Source: an uncultured Clostridia bacterium
GTDB lineage: Bacteria > Bacillota > Clostridia > Oscillospirales > JAAYOS01
Reading direction: 5' to 3'
Assembly: GCA_947631015.1 (NCBI GenBank)
Contig: CANRJS010000018.1
Span: forward strand, 1-42,898
DNA length: 42,898 nt
Below the pieces are notes generated by a model. That model saw nothing but the letters and a program-made list of their open reading frames with translations. It had not been told where the DNA came from and searched no databases. This document shows, piece after piece, positions 7,290 to 14,516 of the stretch; the stretch's first letter is position 1; every line of letters begins with the position of its first letter. Made by a program: the position numbers and the translations under genes.

Positions 7290-8993
7290 ATGGGCTACAT
7301 GGAAGAATATAAGAGGTGGCTTGAAGCGCCGCAGCTTTCCGAGGAGGAGAGGGCGGAGCTTCGCGGCATCGCGTCCGACGAGAAGGAGATAGAGAGCAGA
7401 TTCTACGCTCCGCTCGCCTTCGGCACCGCCGGTCTGCGCGGCACGATGGCCGTCGGTCTCAACCGCATGAACGTCTATGTCGTGCGGCAGGTGACGCAGG
7501 CGATGGCCGAGCTCGCGATAAGCGCGGGCGGGGCGGAGCGCGGCGTCGCGATAGCGCACGACAGCCGGATAAATTCCCGCTTGTTTGCGACCGAGGCGGC
7601 GCGCGTCCTCGCCGCGAACGGCGTGAAGGTCCTGCTCTTTGACGACCTCCGACCCACGCCGGAGCTGTCGTTTGCGGTGCGCAGATACGGCTGCATCGCG
7701 GGAATAAACATCACCGCCTCCCACAATCCGAGCGAGTACAACGGCTACAAGGCGTACTGGGAGGACGGCGCACAGCTCCCGCCCGAGCACGCGGGCGCGG
7801 TCGAGCGCGCCGTCGCGAAGATAGACATATTCACCGGCGCGAAGCTCTGCGACTTTGATGAAGCGGTCGCCTCCGGCATGATAAAGATCCTCGGCGCGGA
7901 GACCGACGAGGCGTTCCTCTCCTGCGCCTTCGGCGAGACGATAGACCTCGGCCCGGTGAAGCGCATGGGCGACAAGCTCTCGTTTGTCTACACGCCGTTC
8001 CACGGCGCGGGCTATAAGCTCGTGCCGGAAGTGCTGCGCCGCGCGGGATTCAAGAGCGTCGTATGCGTTGAGAGCCAGATGATCCCGGACGGACGCTTCC
8101 CGACCGTTGCGAGCCCGAACCCAGAGAACGCGGAGGGCTTCGCGTGCGCGCTCGAGACGGCGAAGGAGCACGGTGTTTCGCTCATCATCGGTACCGACCC
8201 GGACGCCGACCGCGTCGCGGCGGTGGCGCGGGACAAGTCGGGCGAGTACCGCGTCCTCTCCGGCAACCAGACCGGCGCGCTTCTGCTCGACTACATCATC
8301 ACCGCTCGCCGCCGCATGGGTACGCTTCCGGAGAAGCCGTTTGCGGTAAAGACGATAGTCTCCACCGATATGGCAAAGACGATATGCGACATGAACGGCG
8401 TGAACCTCTACGAGACGTTCACCGGCTTCAAGTTCATAGCCGAGAAGATAAACGAGAAGGAAGCGGAGGGCGAGCACTCGATATTCTCCTTCGAGGAGTC
8501 GATAGGCTACCTTATCGGCGGCTACTGCCGCGACAAGGACGCCGTCACCGCGACGCTTCTCATAGCCGAGATGGCGGCATACTACGCCGAGCGCGGCGAG
8601 ACGCTTGTCGACGCGCTCGAGGCACTCTACGCGAAGTACGGCGCGTTCAGCGAAAAGACGATAAACGTCGTCATGCCCGGCCTTGACGGCGCTGAGAAGA
8701 TAAAGGCGCTCATGGCGCGCCTGCGCTCCGGCGAGGCGGAACTGCCGCTGAAGGTCGCAAGCTCGATAGACTACATCACAGGCGTGAAGACCTACGCGGA
8801 CGGCAGGACAGAAAAGACCGAGCTCTCCGGGTCGGACGTGCTCAGCTACGAGTTCGAGGGCGGAAGCAAGCTTCTTGCCCGTCCGAGCGGCACCGAGCCG
8901 AAGATAAAGTTCTACGTCCTCGCGCGCGGCACGGACATGGCGGAGGCGGAGAAGGTGCGCGACACCCTCGCGGCGTTTGCCTCCTTGCTCTGA
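7290..8993 (+). CDS. Phospho-sugar mutase (phosphoglucomutase/phosphomannomutase)
   Basis: 567 residues, the size of the PgcA/YhxB group of alpha-D-phosphohexomutases. The phosphoserine loop is TASHNPSEYNG with catalytic Ser144. The metal loop is GTDPDADR (Asp303, Asp305, Asp307). FEESIGY and, near the C-terminus, RPSGTEPKIKFY (phosphate-binding loop) complete the four domains. It interconverts hexose 1- and 6-phosphates for cell-wall and glycolipid precursors; glucose versus mannose preference cannot be read from motifs. TAGGAGGAAAAATT before ATG 7290 is an excellent ribosome site. The next gene starts 3 bases after the stop. Confidence 0.93.
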   Translation: MGYMEEYKRWLEAPQLSEEERAELRGIASDEKEIESRFYAPLAFGTAGLRGTMAVGLNRMNVYVVRQVTQAMAELAISAGGAERGVAIAHDSRINSRLFATEAARVLAANGVKVLLFDDLRPTPELSFAVRRYGCIAGINITASHNPSEYNGYKAYWEDGAQLPPEHAGAVERAVAKIDIFTGAKLCDFDEAVASGMIKILGAETDEAFLSCAFGETIDLGPVKRMGDKLSFVYTPFHGAGYKLVPEVLRRAGFKSVVCVESQMIPDGRFPTVASPNPENAEGFACALETAKEHGVSLIIGTDPDADRVAAVARDKSGEYRVLSGNQTGALLLDYIITARRRMGTLPEKPFAVKTIVSTDMAKTICDMNGVNLYETFTGFKFIAEKINEKEAEGEHSIFSFEESIGYLIGGYCRDKDAVTATLLIAEMAAYYAERGETLVDALEALYAKYGAFSEKTINVVMPGLDGAEKIKALMARLRSGEAELPLKVASSIDYITGVKTYADGRTEKTELSGSDVLSYEFEGGSKLLARPSGTEPKIKFYVLARGTDMAEAEKVRDTLAAFASLL

Positions 8994-8996
8994 GAA

Positions 8997-9740
8997 ATGC
9001 CGATAGACGAGCAGACCTTCCGTGCGGCGCTCGACGAGGTGCTGCACGGAAGACAGCTTGACGAAGGAGTGGGCGTCCTCTCGGAGAGGACGCTTCACGC
9101 CGTTCTGAAGCGCTGTTACGAGCCGTTCGAGGGGAGCCGCGAGGTTCGCCTCGGGCGGTACATTGCCGACATCTTCGGCGAGGACGGCGTTATCGAGATA
9201 CAGACCGGCGGCTTCTACCCGCTCCGGGAGAAGCTGCGGGAGTTCCTGTCGGTGACGCCGGTGACCGTCGTGCATCCCATAGCCCGGAGGCGTCGGCTCT
9301 GCTGGGTGGACGCCAAGACCGGCGCCGTCGAGGAGCCGAAGCCGTCCCCTCGCAGGGGATACCCCTGCGAGATATTCGGCGAGCTTCACTGGATAGAGGA
9401 GTTTCTCGACGACCCGAATCTCCGCGTCCACCTGCTGATGGTCGACCTCGACGAGTACCGCGAGTTTACGGGCTACGGAAGAAACGGCCGGAAGATTCGA
9501 GGCAAGCGCGTCGACCGCATACCTACCGCCATCGCGGAGCAGACAGTCCTCGAGCGGCCGGAGGACTACGTCCGTCTCCTGCCGGAGTCCCTTGAGGACG
9601 GCTTCGGCTCGGCGGACTTCGCGCGAGCCGCGCACGTCGACCGTGGCACGGCGCAGACAGCGCTTCGAATACTCACAGGTCTAGGCGCGCTCCGCCGGGA
9701 CAGGGACGGGCGGACGTATAAGTATAGCTTTAACTGGTAG
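8997..9740 (+). CDS. Conserved-looking hypothetical with possible nuclease-like core and C-terminal winged helix
   Basis: 247 residues, family not recognised. Residues about 50-100 read GRYIADIF...GVIEIQTGGF followed by VTVVHPI, an alpha-beta pattern with D-x(5-8)-E-x-Q that resembles a PD-(D/E)xK-like nuclease core with Gln for Lys; this is inference. A central segment has SPRRGYPCEIFGELHWIEEF and LMVDLDEYR. The last 50 residues (FGSADFARAAHVDRGTAQTALRILTGLGALRR) look like a winged helix. ATG 8997 is 3 bases past the mutase stop, so it is co-transcribed. A perfect 10-bp hairpin (9349-9371) lies inside the coding sequence. Confidence 0.7.
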   Translation: MPIDEQTFRAALDEVLHGRQLDEGVGVLSERTLHAVLKRCYEPFEGSREVRLGRYIADIFGEDGVIEIQTGGFYPLREKLREFLSVTPVTVVHPIARRRRLCWVDAKTGAVEEPKPSPRRGYPCEIFGELHWIEEFLDDPNLRVHLLMVDLDEYREFTGYGRNGRKIRGKRVDRIPTAIAEQTVLERPEDYVRLLPESLEDGFGSADFARAAHVDRGTAQTALRILTGLGALRRDRDGRTYKYSFNW

Positions 9741-9781
9741 TTTGGGCGACGGTTCCAACAGCTAAGGCAACAGATGGTTGC

Positions 9782-9810
9782 TTGCCTGCTCGCGGGAAAG
9801 ATGCTATGAT
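9782..9810 (+). promoter_or_regulatory. Sigma-A promoter of the XRE/zinc-ribbon operon
   Basis: TTGCCT at 9782-9787, 17-bp spacer, TATGAT at 9805-9810. Transcription would begin about 9817, which rules out in-frame starts upstream of ATG 9829 for the next gene. Confidence 0.7.
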
Positions 9811-9828
9811 GGTCTCGGGGTGAAGAAT

Positions 9829-10293
9829 ATGGGTAAGTCGGAAACAAAGGACGTCATATACGAGCTTCGGACAAGAGCGGGACTGTCACAGCAGAAGCTT
9901 GCAGAAAAAGTCTTCGTTACGAGGCAGGCGGTCAGCCGCTGGGAAAACGGCGACACTCTGCCGAACGTCGAGACGCTGAAGCTTCTCTCAAAGCTCTTTG
10001 ACGTCTCAGTGAATACTCTTCTCGGCTCGCCGAGAAGGCTCGTCTGTCAGTGCTGTGGAATGCCGCTCACGGACGACGGACAGATAAGCCGCGAGCCGGA
10101 CGGGGAGTTCAACGAGGACTACTGCCGGTGGTGCTATGCGGACGGAGCGTTCGTCTACAAAAGCATCGAGGAGCTTACGGATTTTCTCGTCGGGCACATG
10201 TCAAGCGAAAGCTGGCCGCCCGAGCAGGCAAGGGCGTTCTTTGAGGCACAGCTCCCGCGGCTTGCGCACTGGAAAGGCGGGGAACAGCCGTGA
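9829..10293 (+). CDS. XRE-family transcriptional regulator with C-terminal zinc ribbon
   Basis: 154 residues from ATG 9829, the first start after the promoter at 9782-9810. The N-terminus is a classic Xre/Cro helix-turn-helix: IYELRTRAGLSQQKLAEKV, then VTRQAVSRWENGDTLPN (recognition helix) and LLSKLFDVSVNTLLG. The second half begins CQCCGMPL and contains DYCRWCYADG, two CxxC knuckles of the putative zinc-ribbon-2 family, followed by IEELTDFLVGHM. It is likely a cytoplasmic DNA-binding regulator sensing a metal, redox state or a partner. The stop overlaps the next gene by 4 bases (GTGA), so the two are translationally coupled. Confidence 0.88.
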   Translation: MGKSETKDVIYELRTRAGLSQQKLAEKVFVTRQAVSRWENGDTLPNVETLKLLSKLFDVSVNTLLGSPRRLVCQCCGMPLTDDGQISREPDGEFNEDYCRWCYADGAFVYKSIEELTDFLVGHMSSESWPPEQARAFFEAQLPRLAHWKGGEQP

Positions 10294-10829
10294 AAAACGA
10301 CAACGCACATTCGCTGTGGCTCGTCGAAAGCCTCCGCCGGCACGCAGGGGAGGACGCGGCGGCGGAGTTCGAGAGGCTGTACCCTCTCTCCAAAAGCGCG
10401 GACTATCTGAAAAAGTTCGAGTGGGCGAAAGAGGTGTGCCGCTTCCTAGAGGCACGCTTCGACGCGGACAGCATCGAAGCTGTCCGCCGGGACTGCCGCT
10501 GTAACGACGGACGGTCGAACGCGGAGAAGATGAGGAAGTATCTGAACCACGCGGAGAGCGTCCGGGAGTTCACCGAGCTCTTCAACCGGAGCGAGACCTT
10601 CGCCTCACTTGAATATATATCCGAGCGCGAGCTGCGCTTCTGCTACCCGCAGTGCTATTGTTCCTGCGTCAAGCGCGTCCCGGAGCGGGTATCGGGGACG
10701 TGGTGCCTCTGCACCCTCGGAAACGCCGAGGGGATATTCCGCGAGCTCTTCGGGGACACGGTGAGGGTCGCGCTCCTCGAAAGTATCAAGACCGGCGGAG
10801 AGAGGTGCGTCATCTCGGTCGGCTGGTGA
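10290..10829 (+). CDS. Cysteine-rich conserved hypothetical (DUF6144-like)
   Basis: 179 residues starting at GTG 10290, which overlaps the regulator's TGA. The N-terminal half is helical. The C-terminal half carries a tight Cys cluster, CYPQCYCSC (118, 122, 124, 126), then WCLC (139, 141) and a final RCVISVGW; Cys69 and Cys71 add a further pair. It resembles DUF6144-type proteins from memory, but I could not verify the family. The layout suggests metal or iron-sulfur binding. Coupling to the XRE/zinc-ribbon regulator suggests a two-gene stress or sensing unit. No signal peptide or membrane segment is visible. Confidence 0.7.
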   Translation: MKNDNAHSLWLVESLRRHAGEDAAAEFERLYPLSKSADYLKKFEWAKEVCRFLEARFDADSIEAVRRDCRCNDGRSNAEKMRKYLNHAESVREFTELFNRSETFASLEYISERELRFCYPQCYCSCVKRVPERVSGTWCLCTLGNAEGIFRELFGDTVRVALLESIKTGGERCVISVGW

Positions 10830-10849
10830 AAGGACGGCAGAGCCGTTCG

Positions 10850-10873
10850 GCGGCGCGGATATTGCCGCGCCGC
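10850..10873. repeat. GC-rich hairpin after the cysteine-rich gene
   Basis: Perfect 9-bp stem GCGGCGCGG / CCGCGCCGC around a 6-base loop, 20 bp past the stop. It is not followed by a T-run, so it is at best a weak terminator or an mRNA 3' end structure. Confidence 0.45.
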
Positions 10874-10903
10874 AAACATGTAAAACAAAACTTTTGCGCT
10901 GAT

Positions 10904-10932
10904 AAAGACCCGTCTCCTTTCGGAGGCGGGTT
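10904..10932 (+). repeat. Hairpin sharing 14 nt with the terminator at 11761-11795
   Basis: ACCCGTCTCC (10908-10917) pairs with GGAGGCGGGT (10922-10931) with one G-T wobble. AAAGACCCGTCTCC at 10904-10917 is repeated identically at 11762-11775, on the other side of the nucleotidyltransferase gene. T-run on the plus side is poor. Confidence 0.5.
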
Positions 10933-10967
10933 ATAAAGCAGTATTCTTGCCGAAAAAGGAAACATAG

Positions 10968-11726
10968 ATGACTTTAGACGAGATAACCGAAGCATTCGTT
11001 CGTGAGAGCCGTGACATTCTGGGGAACGATCTCGTGGGGGTGTATCTCCACGGCTCGGCGGCGATGGGGTGCTTTAACGAGAAGAAAAGCGACATCGATC
11101 TGCTTGTGGTGGCGGAAAGGGAACTTTCCGACGAAACAAAGCTGCGGTACATGGATATGGTGGTCGGGCTGAATGACGAAGCGCCGCCCAAGGGGATAGA
11201 AATGAGCGTCGTCAGACAAGTCGTGTGCAGACCGTTCATCTATCCCACGCCCTTTGAGCTGCATTTTTCCGTGACCCACCTCGATTGGTACAGAAAGAAT
11301 CCAGTTGACTATACCGAAAAGATGAAGGGCGTCGATAAGGACCTGGCGGCGCACTTTACGATAACGCTCCGGCGGGGCAAGTGTCTCTACGGGAAAGCAA
11401 TCCCGGAGGTTTTCGAACCGGTAAAGAGAGAGTTTTACTTTGACAGCATCCGGAACGATGTGGCGGATGCGGAGAACGCGGTGAGCGAGAACCCGGTCTA
11501 CGTTATCCTGAACCTGTGCAGGGTGCTTGCCTACGGGCAGGACGGGCTGATCCTCTCGAAGCGTGAGGGCGGAGAGTGGGGGCTTGCAAACCTCCCCGGG
11601 GAATATCACGGTCTCATTACGTCCGTGCTGGATGCGTATTCGTCCGACGCGTCCCTCGTGCCGGATGACGGGCTTGCCGTCGGATTTGCCGCCTATATGC
11701 TGGAGCGGATAAGGGACGCGCAATAA
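10968..11726 (+). CDS. Aminoglycoside-nucleotidyltransferase-like protein (AadA/ANT(9) type)
   Basis: 252 residues. The nucleotidyltransferase signature GVYLHGSAAMGCFNEKKSDID contains GSxxxG and the metal-binding DxD (SDIDLLVV). The C-terminal half has YVILNLCRVLAY and REGGEWGLANLP, the helical domain (DUF4111 type) found in streptomycin/spectinomycin adenylyltransferases. Such enzymes transfer AMP to aminoglycosides in the cytoplasm; activity of this copy is not proven by sequence. AAAGGA lies 7 nt before ATG 10968. Base and codon use appear less GC-skewed than in the neighbouring core genes, and a 14-nt direct repeat flanks the gene, both compatible with transfer. Confidence 0.8.
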   Translation: MTLDEITEAFVRESRDILGNDLVGVYLHGSAAMGCFNEKKSDIDLLVVAERELSDETKLRYMDMVVGLNDEAPPKGIEMSVVRQVVCRPFIYPTPFELHFSVTHLDWYRKNPVDYTEKMKGVDKDLAAHFTITLRRGKCLYGKAIPEVFEPVKREFYFDSIRNDVADAENAVSENPVYVILNLCRVLAYGQDGLILSKREGGEWGLANLPGEYHGLITSVLDAYSSDASLVPDDGLAVGFAAYMLERIRDAQ

Positions 11727-11760
11727 GAAATACCCGCAGATAGAATCGAATAACATGTCA

Positions 11761-11795
11761 AAAGACCCGTCTCCGTTTTGGAGACGGGTCTTTTG
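11761..11795. terminator. Bidirectional intrinsic terminator
   Basis: A perfect 15-bp stem (11761-11775 with 11781-11795) with a 5-base loop. The arms start with AAAA and end with TTTT, so it works on both strands, serving the convergent nucleotidyltransferase and GNAT genes. Confidence 0.9.
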
Positions 11796-11801
11796 ACTGT
11801 T

Positions 11802-12281
11802 TCACTCGAGCACGAGATCGAGGTTCAGCGTGCGCTCCTCGAAGCCGAGCGACGCGTAGAACTCGCGCGCGGCGGTGTTGAACGCCCAGACCGAGAGCTG
11901 TATGCGACTCGCGCCGAGGCTCCGTCCGAGCCGCTCCGCCTCGCGGAAGAGTGCGCGGCCTACGCCGTGTCGCCGCGCCTTCTCTGCGACCGCGACGTCG
12001 TGGATGTGAAGCCTCAGCATCGGACGGACATAATTGCCGACCCTCCGCTGAAGCTGCGGCGTGACATAGCCGACTACCTCGCCGTCAACCTCTGCGACGA
12101 GCGGGTGCATGTCCTCACTGAACCAGAAGTCGAATATCTCCGGCGTGAGGGGATCGTCCTCGGGGAGATAGTAGTCCGGCCGCGCCTCCGAGTGGACGGC
12201 GTGAAGCTCACGCATGATAGGGCGGAGCGCGTCAAAGTCGCTCCGTTCCATCGGACGTACCCTGATACTGCTTTCCGACAT
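11802..12281 (-). CDS. GNAT-family N-acetyltransferase under T-box control
   Basis: 159 residues from the ATG at 12281, chosen because AAAGGAGTG lies just upstream on the minus strand; longer frames run into the T-box terminator. The fold reads IRVRPMERSDFDALRPIM, then VAEVDGEVVGYVTP (central strands), LHIHDVAVAEKARRHGVGRALF containing the acetyl-CoA loop RRHGVG, and a final NTAAREFYASLGFEER. It transfers an acetyl group from acetyl-CoA to an unknown amine. The only gene downstream of a complete T-box leader is this one, which would tie its expression to uncharged tRNA. It is convergent with the nucleotidyltransferase gene and shares a terminator with it. Confidence 0.9.
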   Translation of the reverse strand: MSESSIRVRPMERSDFDALRPIMRELHAVHSEARPDYYLPEDDPLTPEIFDFWFSEDMHPLVAEVDGEVVGYVTPQLQRRVGNYVRPMLRLHIHDVAVAEKARRHGVGRALFREAERLGRSLGASRIQLSVWAFNTAAREFYASLGFEERTLNLDLVLE

Positions 12282-12312
12282 AAAGAACACTCCTTTTCCG
12301 GGGAAGGGCGCT

Positions 12313-12602
12313 AAAAAACCCGTCCCCCACAAAATAACGGAGGACGGGAGCATACCCGTGGTACCACCTCTGTTCGCCCGAGCCTCACGGCGCGGGCCTC
12401 TGCGGGTGCGCGCGCCACACAGGAGGACGCGGATACCCTGCCGCTGTAACGGGCGGCGTCCCGTCGCGCACTACTCGCTTACGCTTTCCCGCGCGCTGCT
12501 GCGGGATGTATTCGGACTTCGCACGTTCCCTGCGCCTCTCACCGTCCGGCTGCTCTCTTTTGGGTCGCCGCGAGCCTACTTGTTCCCGGTCATCGCCTTT
12601 AC
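12313..12602 (-). ncRNA. T-box riboswitch, specifier reads UAC (Tyr)
   Basis: On the minus strand the leader shows Stem I with AACAAGTAG (AGUA box), AAGAGAG, and the opposite specifier side GAA-TAC-ATCCCG; CGGGA pairs with TCCCG below it. The three bases after GAA (minus strand 12510-12508) are UAC, a Tyr codon, followed by the usual A. The antiterminator is AGAGGTGGTACCACGGG (12371-12355), whose TGGT bulge fits an ACCA tRNA end, that is discriminator A as in tRNA-Tyr. The terminator follows: CCCGTCC / GGACGGG then TTTTTT, ending near 12313. Uncharged tRNA would allow read-through into the GNAT gene. The T-box class is sure; the amino acid is a reading of the specifier loop. Confidence 0.88.
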
Positions 12603-12608
12603 GCCGAT

Positions 12609-12638
12609 ATTGTATCATGCGGACGGCTGCCGTGTCAA
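12609..12638 (-). promoter_or_regulatory. Sigma-A promoter of the T-box leader
   Basis: Minus strand TTGACA (12638-12633), 18-bp spacer, TACAAT (12614-12609). Initiation near 12602 gives a leader of about 320 bases before the GNAT start. Confidence 0.85.
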
Positions 12639-12771
12639 GGCTTTTGCGTGATAGAGCACGGACGGGCCGAATATATATTTCCGGCGGACTTTTTGCCGCC
12701 GGGAAGGTCCCGCGCATGCGGCGCGGAACGCGCACCCGGCGGACGGACTTTGGGAAAGGGGAGGCGTTTCG

Positions 12772-14136
12772 GTGGACACTTGGATAGTGGCGGCGTTCCT
12801 GCTGTTCCTGCTCCTCAGCGGGGCGGTGAAGGCGCGGCGCGTGAAGAGCGCGGGAGACTTTGCGACGGGAGGGAAGAAGCGCGGGCTCTTTGTGGTGACC
12901 GCGTCGCTTTCGGCGGCGTTCATCGGGGGAGGATTTTCCACCGGGAACGCGGCGGAGTGTTACTCCGGCGGCATAGCGAACATAATAGGTCTGTGCGGGT
13001 TCTCGCTCTCGCAGATCCTGATAGGCGGCGTGCTGCTGCCGCGCGCAAAGATACCGAAGGGCGCACAGTCGCCGGGGGAGATAGTCGGCGCGGCATACGG
13101 ACGCACGGCGCAGGTGACGGCGGGGGTGTGCTCCGTCCTGCTCTCGGCGGGTCTCATCGCCGCGCAGGTCGCGGCGATAGGGAACATCTTCTCGGCACTG
13201 CTCGGCGTGAGCTATACGTCGGGGGTGCTTATCGGCTTTTCGATAGTCATAGCGTACTCGGTGATGGGCGGCATGGGCGCGATACTCACGGCGGAAACGG
13301 CCGAGTTCTGCCTGCTCGCGGTGGGGATACCGCTTCTCGCCGCGGGCGCGGCGAGGTACGCGGGCGGCGCGGAGCACGTCCTTGAATCCCTGCCGGACGG
13401 GTTCCTCGACCCGTTCGCGAGGGGCGCCTCGCCGACGGCGGCGCTCTTTCTCACGATGCTCGTCGGCGAGGCTCTGAGCCCGACATACCTCCAGAGGATG
13501 CTCGTGGGGCGGGACGGGAGAACCATCTCCCGCGCTACGGTGCTTAGCGGGGTACTCTCGGTGCCGGTGTTCCTGCTCACCGGGTTTGTGGGGCTCGCGG
13601 CGTGGGTGTCGATGCCGGGAATAGACCCGTCCTCGGCGATGCCGCAGATGGTGCTCGCCGCACTGCCCGTGGGTGTGAAGGGCGTGGTGACGGCGGCGAT
13701 GCTCGCCATAGTCATGAGCTCGGCGGACGGACTGCTCGCGGCGGCGTCCACGGCGGCGGGGGACATCATACGCCCGCTCTCGCGCCGCGAGCCGGACGGG
13801 CACAGGATGCTCCTTGTGATGCGCCTCACCGCCGCCGCCGTGGGCGCTGTCGGGATGGCGCTCGCGCTCCGCTCGGCGGACGTGTTCTCGCTGCTCATTC
13901 TGGCGTACTCCGCTTGGGCGCCGGTGATGCTCGTTCCGACGGCGGCGGCCCTCCTCGGCGTCCGCGCGGGGAAGGGCGTGTTCCTAGCGGCGGGGATATG
14001 CGGCGGCGTGACGGCGCTCGCCGTGGGAATACTGTCGCCGGTGGGAGGATACGGCGGGACGCTTGCGGGGACGGCCGTCAGCCTCGCCATATTTGCCGCG
14101 GGATGCCGCGGCAAATATGGCTTTCGCGGGAAATAG
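12772..14136 (+). CDS. Sodium:solute symporter (SSS family)
   Basis: 454 residues, strongly hydrophobic with about 12-13 membrane segments. Features of the SSS family include the first helix (WIVAAFLLFLLLSG), the substrate-site segment with SLSAAFIGGGFSTGNAAE, and a central ALSPTYLQRMLVGRD loop followed by TVLSGVLSVPVF. SSADGLLAAAS near residue 325 fits the sodium-site helix. It should import a small solute (amino acid, sugar, carboxylate or pantothenate-like) with Na+; the substrate is unknown. GTG 12772 follows AGGGGAGG with good spacing. The last codons lie inside a hairpin array, so the C-terminal tail (AGCRGKYGFRGK) is encoded by repeat DNA. Confidence 0.88.
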   Translation: MDTWIVAAFLLFLLLSGAVKARRVKSAGDFATGGKKRGLFVVTASLSAAFIGGGFSTGNAAECYSGGIANIIGLCGFSLSQILIGGVLLPRAKIPKGAQSPGEIVGAAYGRTAQVTAGVCSVLLSAGLIAAQVAAIGNIFSALLGVSYTSGVLIGFSIVIAYSVMGGMGAILTAETAEFCLLAVGIPLLAAGAARYAGGAEHVLESLPDGFLDPFARGASPTAALFLTMLVGEALSPTYLQRMLVGRDGRTISRATVLSGVLSVPVFLLTGFVGLAAWVSMPGIDPSSAMPQMVLAALPVGVKGVVTAAMLAIVMSSADGLLAAASTAAGDIIRPLSRREPDGHRMLLVMRLTAAAVGAVGMALALRSADVFSLLILAYSAWAPVMLVPTAAALLGVRAGKGVFLAAGICGGVTALAVGILSPVGGYGGTLAGTAVSLAIFAAGCRGKYGFRGK

Positions 14137-14377
14137 GTTGCGGGCTTGCCCGCAACCTATTTCTCGCGAGAAGTTCACTTGGAATTGCGCAGGCGCAATT
14201 CCAAGTGAAGCTGTCGGACAAGGCGTAGCCTTGCCGACAGCAGGCGCTCCGCTACGCGCCGAGTTTTTCCGCCTTCGGCGGAAAAATCGACGCACGCTCC
14301 GCGAGAAGTATTTTCGGCGACGTACACGCCGCCGCCGAAAATGATTTAACTTTATTTCGCCGCCTCCGGCGGCGAAA
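14086..14377. repeat. Array of seven successive hairpins (REP-like)
   Basis: Back-to-back inverted repeats: 14086-14121 (16-bp arms, inside the symporter gene), 14131-14162 (14-bp arms, extended by flanking TCGCG/CGCGA), 14174-14209 (17-bp arms), 14211-14240 (13 bp with one bulged A), 14264-14286 (10 bp), 14310-14342 (10-bp arms) and 14355-14377 (10-bp arms). Almost every base of the symporter-hrcA gap up to 14377 is in a stem. It may stop transcription or protect the 3' end, but it looks mainly like accumulated repeat modules. Confidence 0.85.
14211..14252 (+). repeat. Dispersed hairpin element, copy 1
   Basis: A 42-bp unit: GTCGG-A-CAAGGC / GCCTTG-CCGAC hairpin followed by GCGCTCCGC. A second copy lies in reverse orientation at 21361-21402 with 34 of 42 positions identical, including the bulged A in the 5' arm. 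Confidence 0.75.
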
Positions 14378-14444
14378 CTCTGCGAGGCTGGCGCGGGAAA
14401 TCGCGGCGATGCGGGATGTTCACAAAATGTTCAGAGAAAAGGGC

Positions 14445-14473
14445 TTGACAATTTGCGGAAGCGGCGCTAAAAT
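14445..14473 (+). promoter_or_regulatory. Sigma-A promoter of hrcA-grpE-dnaK-dnaJ
   Basis: Perfect TTGACA at 14445-14450, 17-bp spacer, TAAAAT at 14468-14473, immediately upstream of the CIRCE operator. Confidence 0.9.
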
Positions 14474-14477
14474 AATT

Positions 14478-14504
14478 TTAGCACTCGAGGGAGTAGAGTG
14501 CTAA
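14478..14504 (+). promoter_or_regulatory. CIRCE operator (HrcA binding site)
   Basis: TTAGCACTC-N9-GAGTGCTAA, an exact match to the CIRCE inverted repeat. It covers the transcription start, so HrcA bound here blocks the heat-shock operon and autoregulates. Confidence 0.97.
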
Positions 14505-14516
14505 CGGGGTGAAATT

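Noticed and set aside
7062..9635. Long minus-strand open frame opposite the mutase gene
   Set aside because: Shadow of the phosphohexomutase and its neighbour, with low-complexity Arg/Leu/Val content and no ribosome site.
9829..11726. Defence or toxin-antitoxin system formed by the XRE regulator and the nucleotidyltransferase
   Set aside because: The nucleotidyltransferase resembles aminoglycoside-modifying enzymes rather than MNT/HEPN toxins, is separated by hairpins, and no toxin fold is seen in the Cys-rich protein.
12640..12771. Promoter for the symporter in the divergent gap
   Set aside because: TTGCGT and TATATA words occur but are 22 bp apart; no credible sigma-A pair was found.
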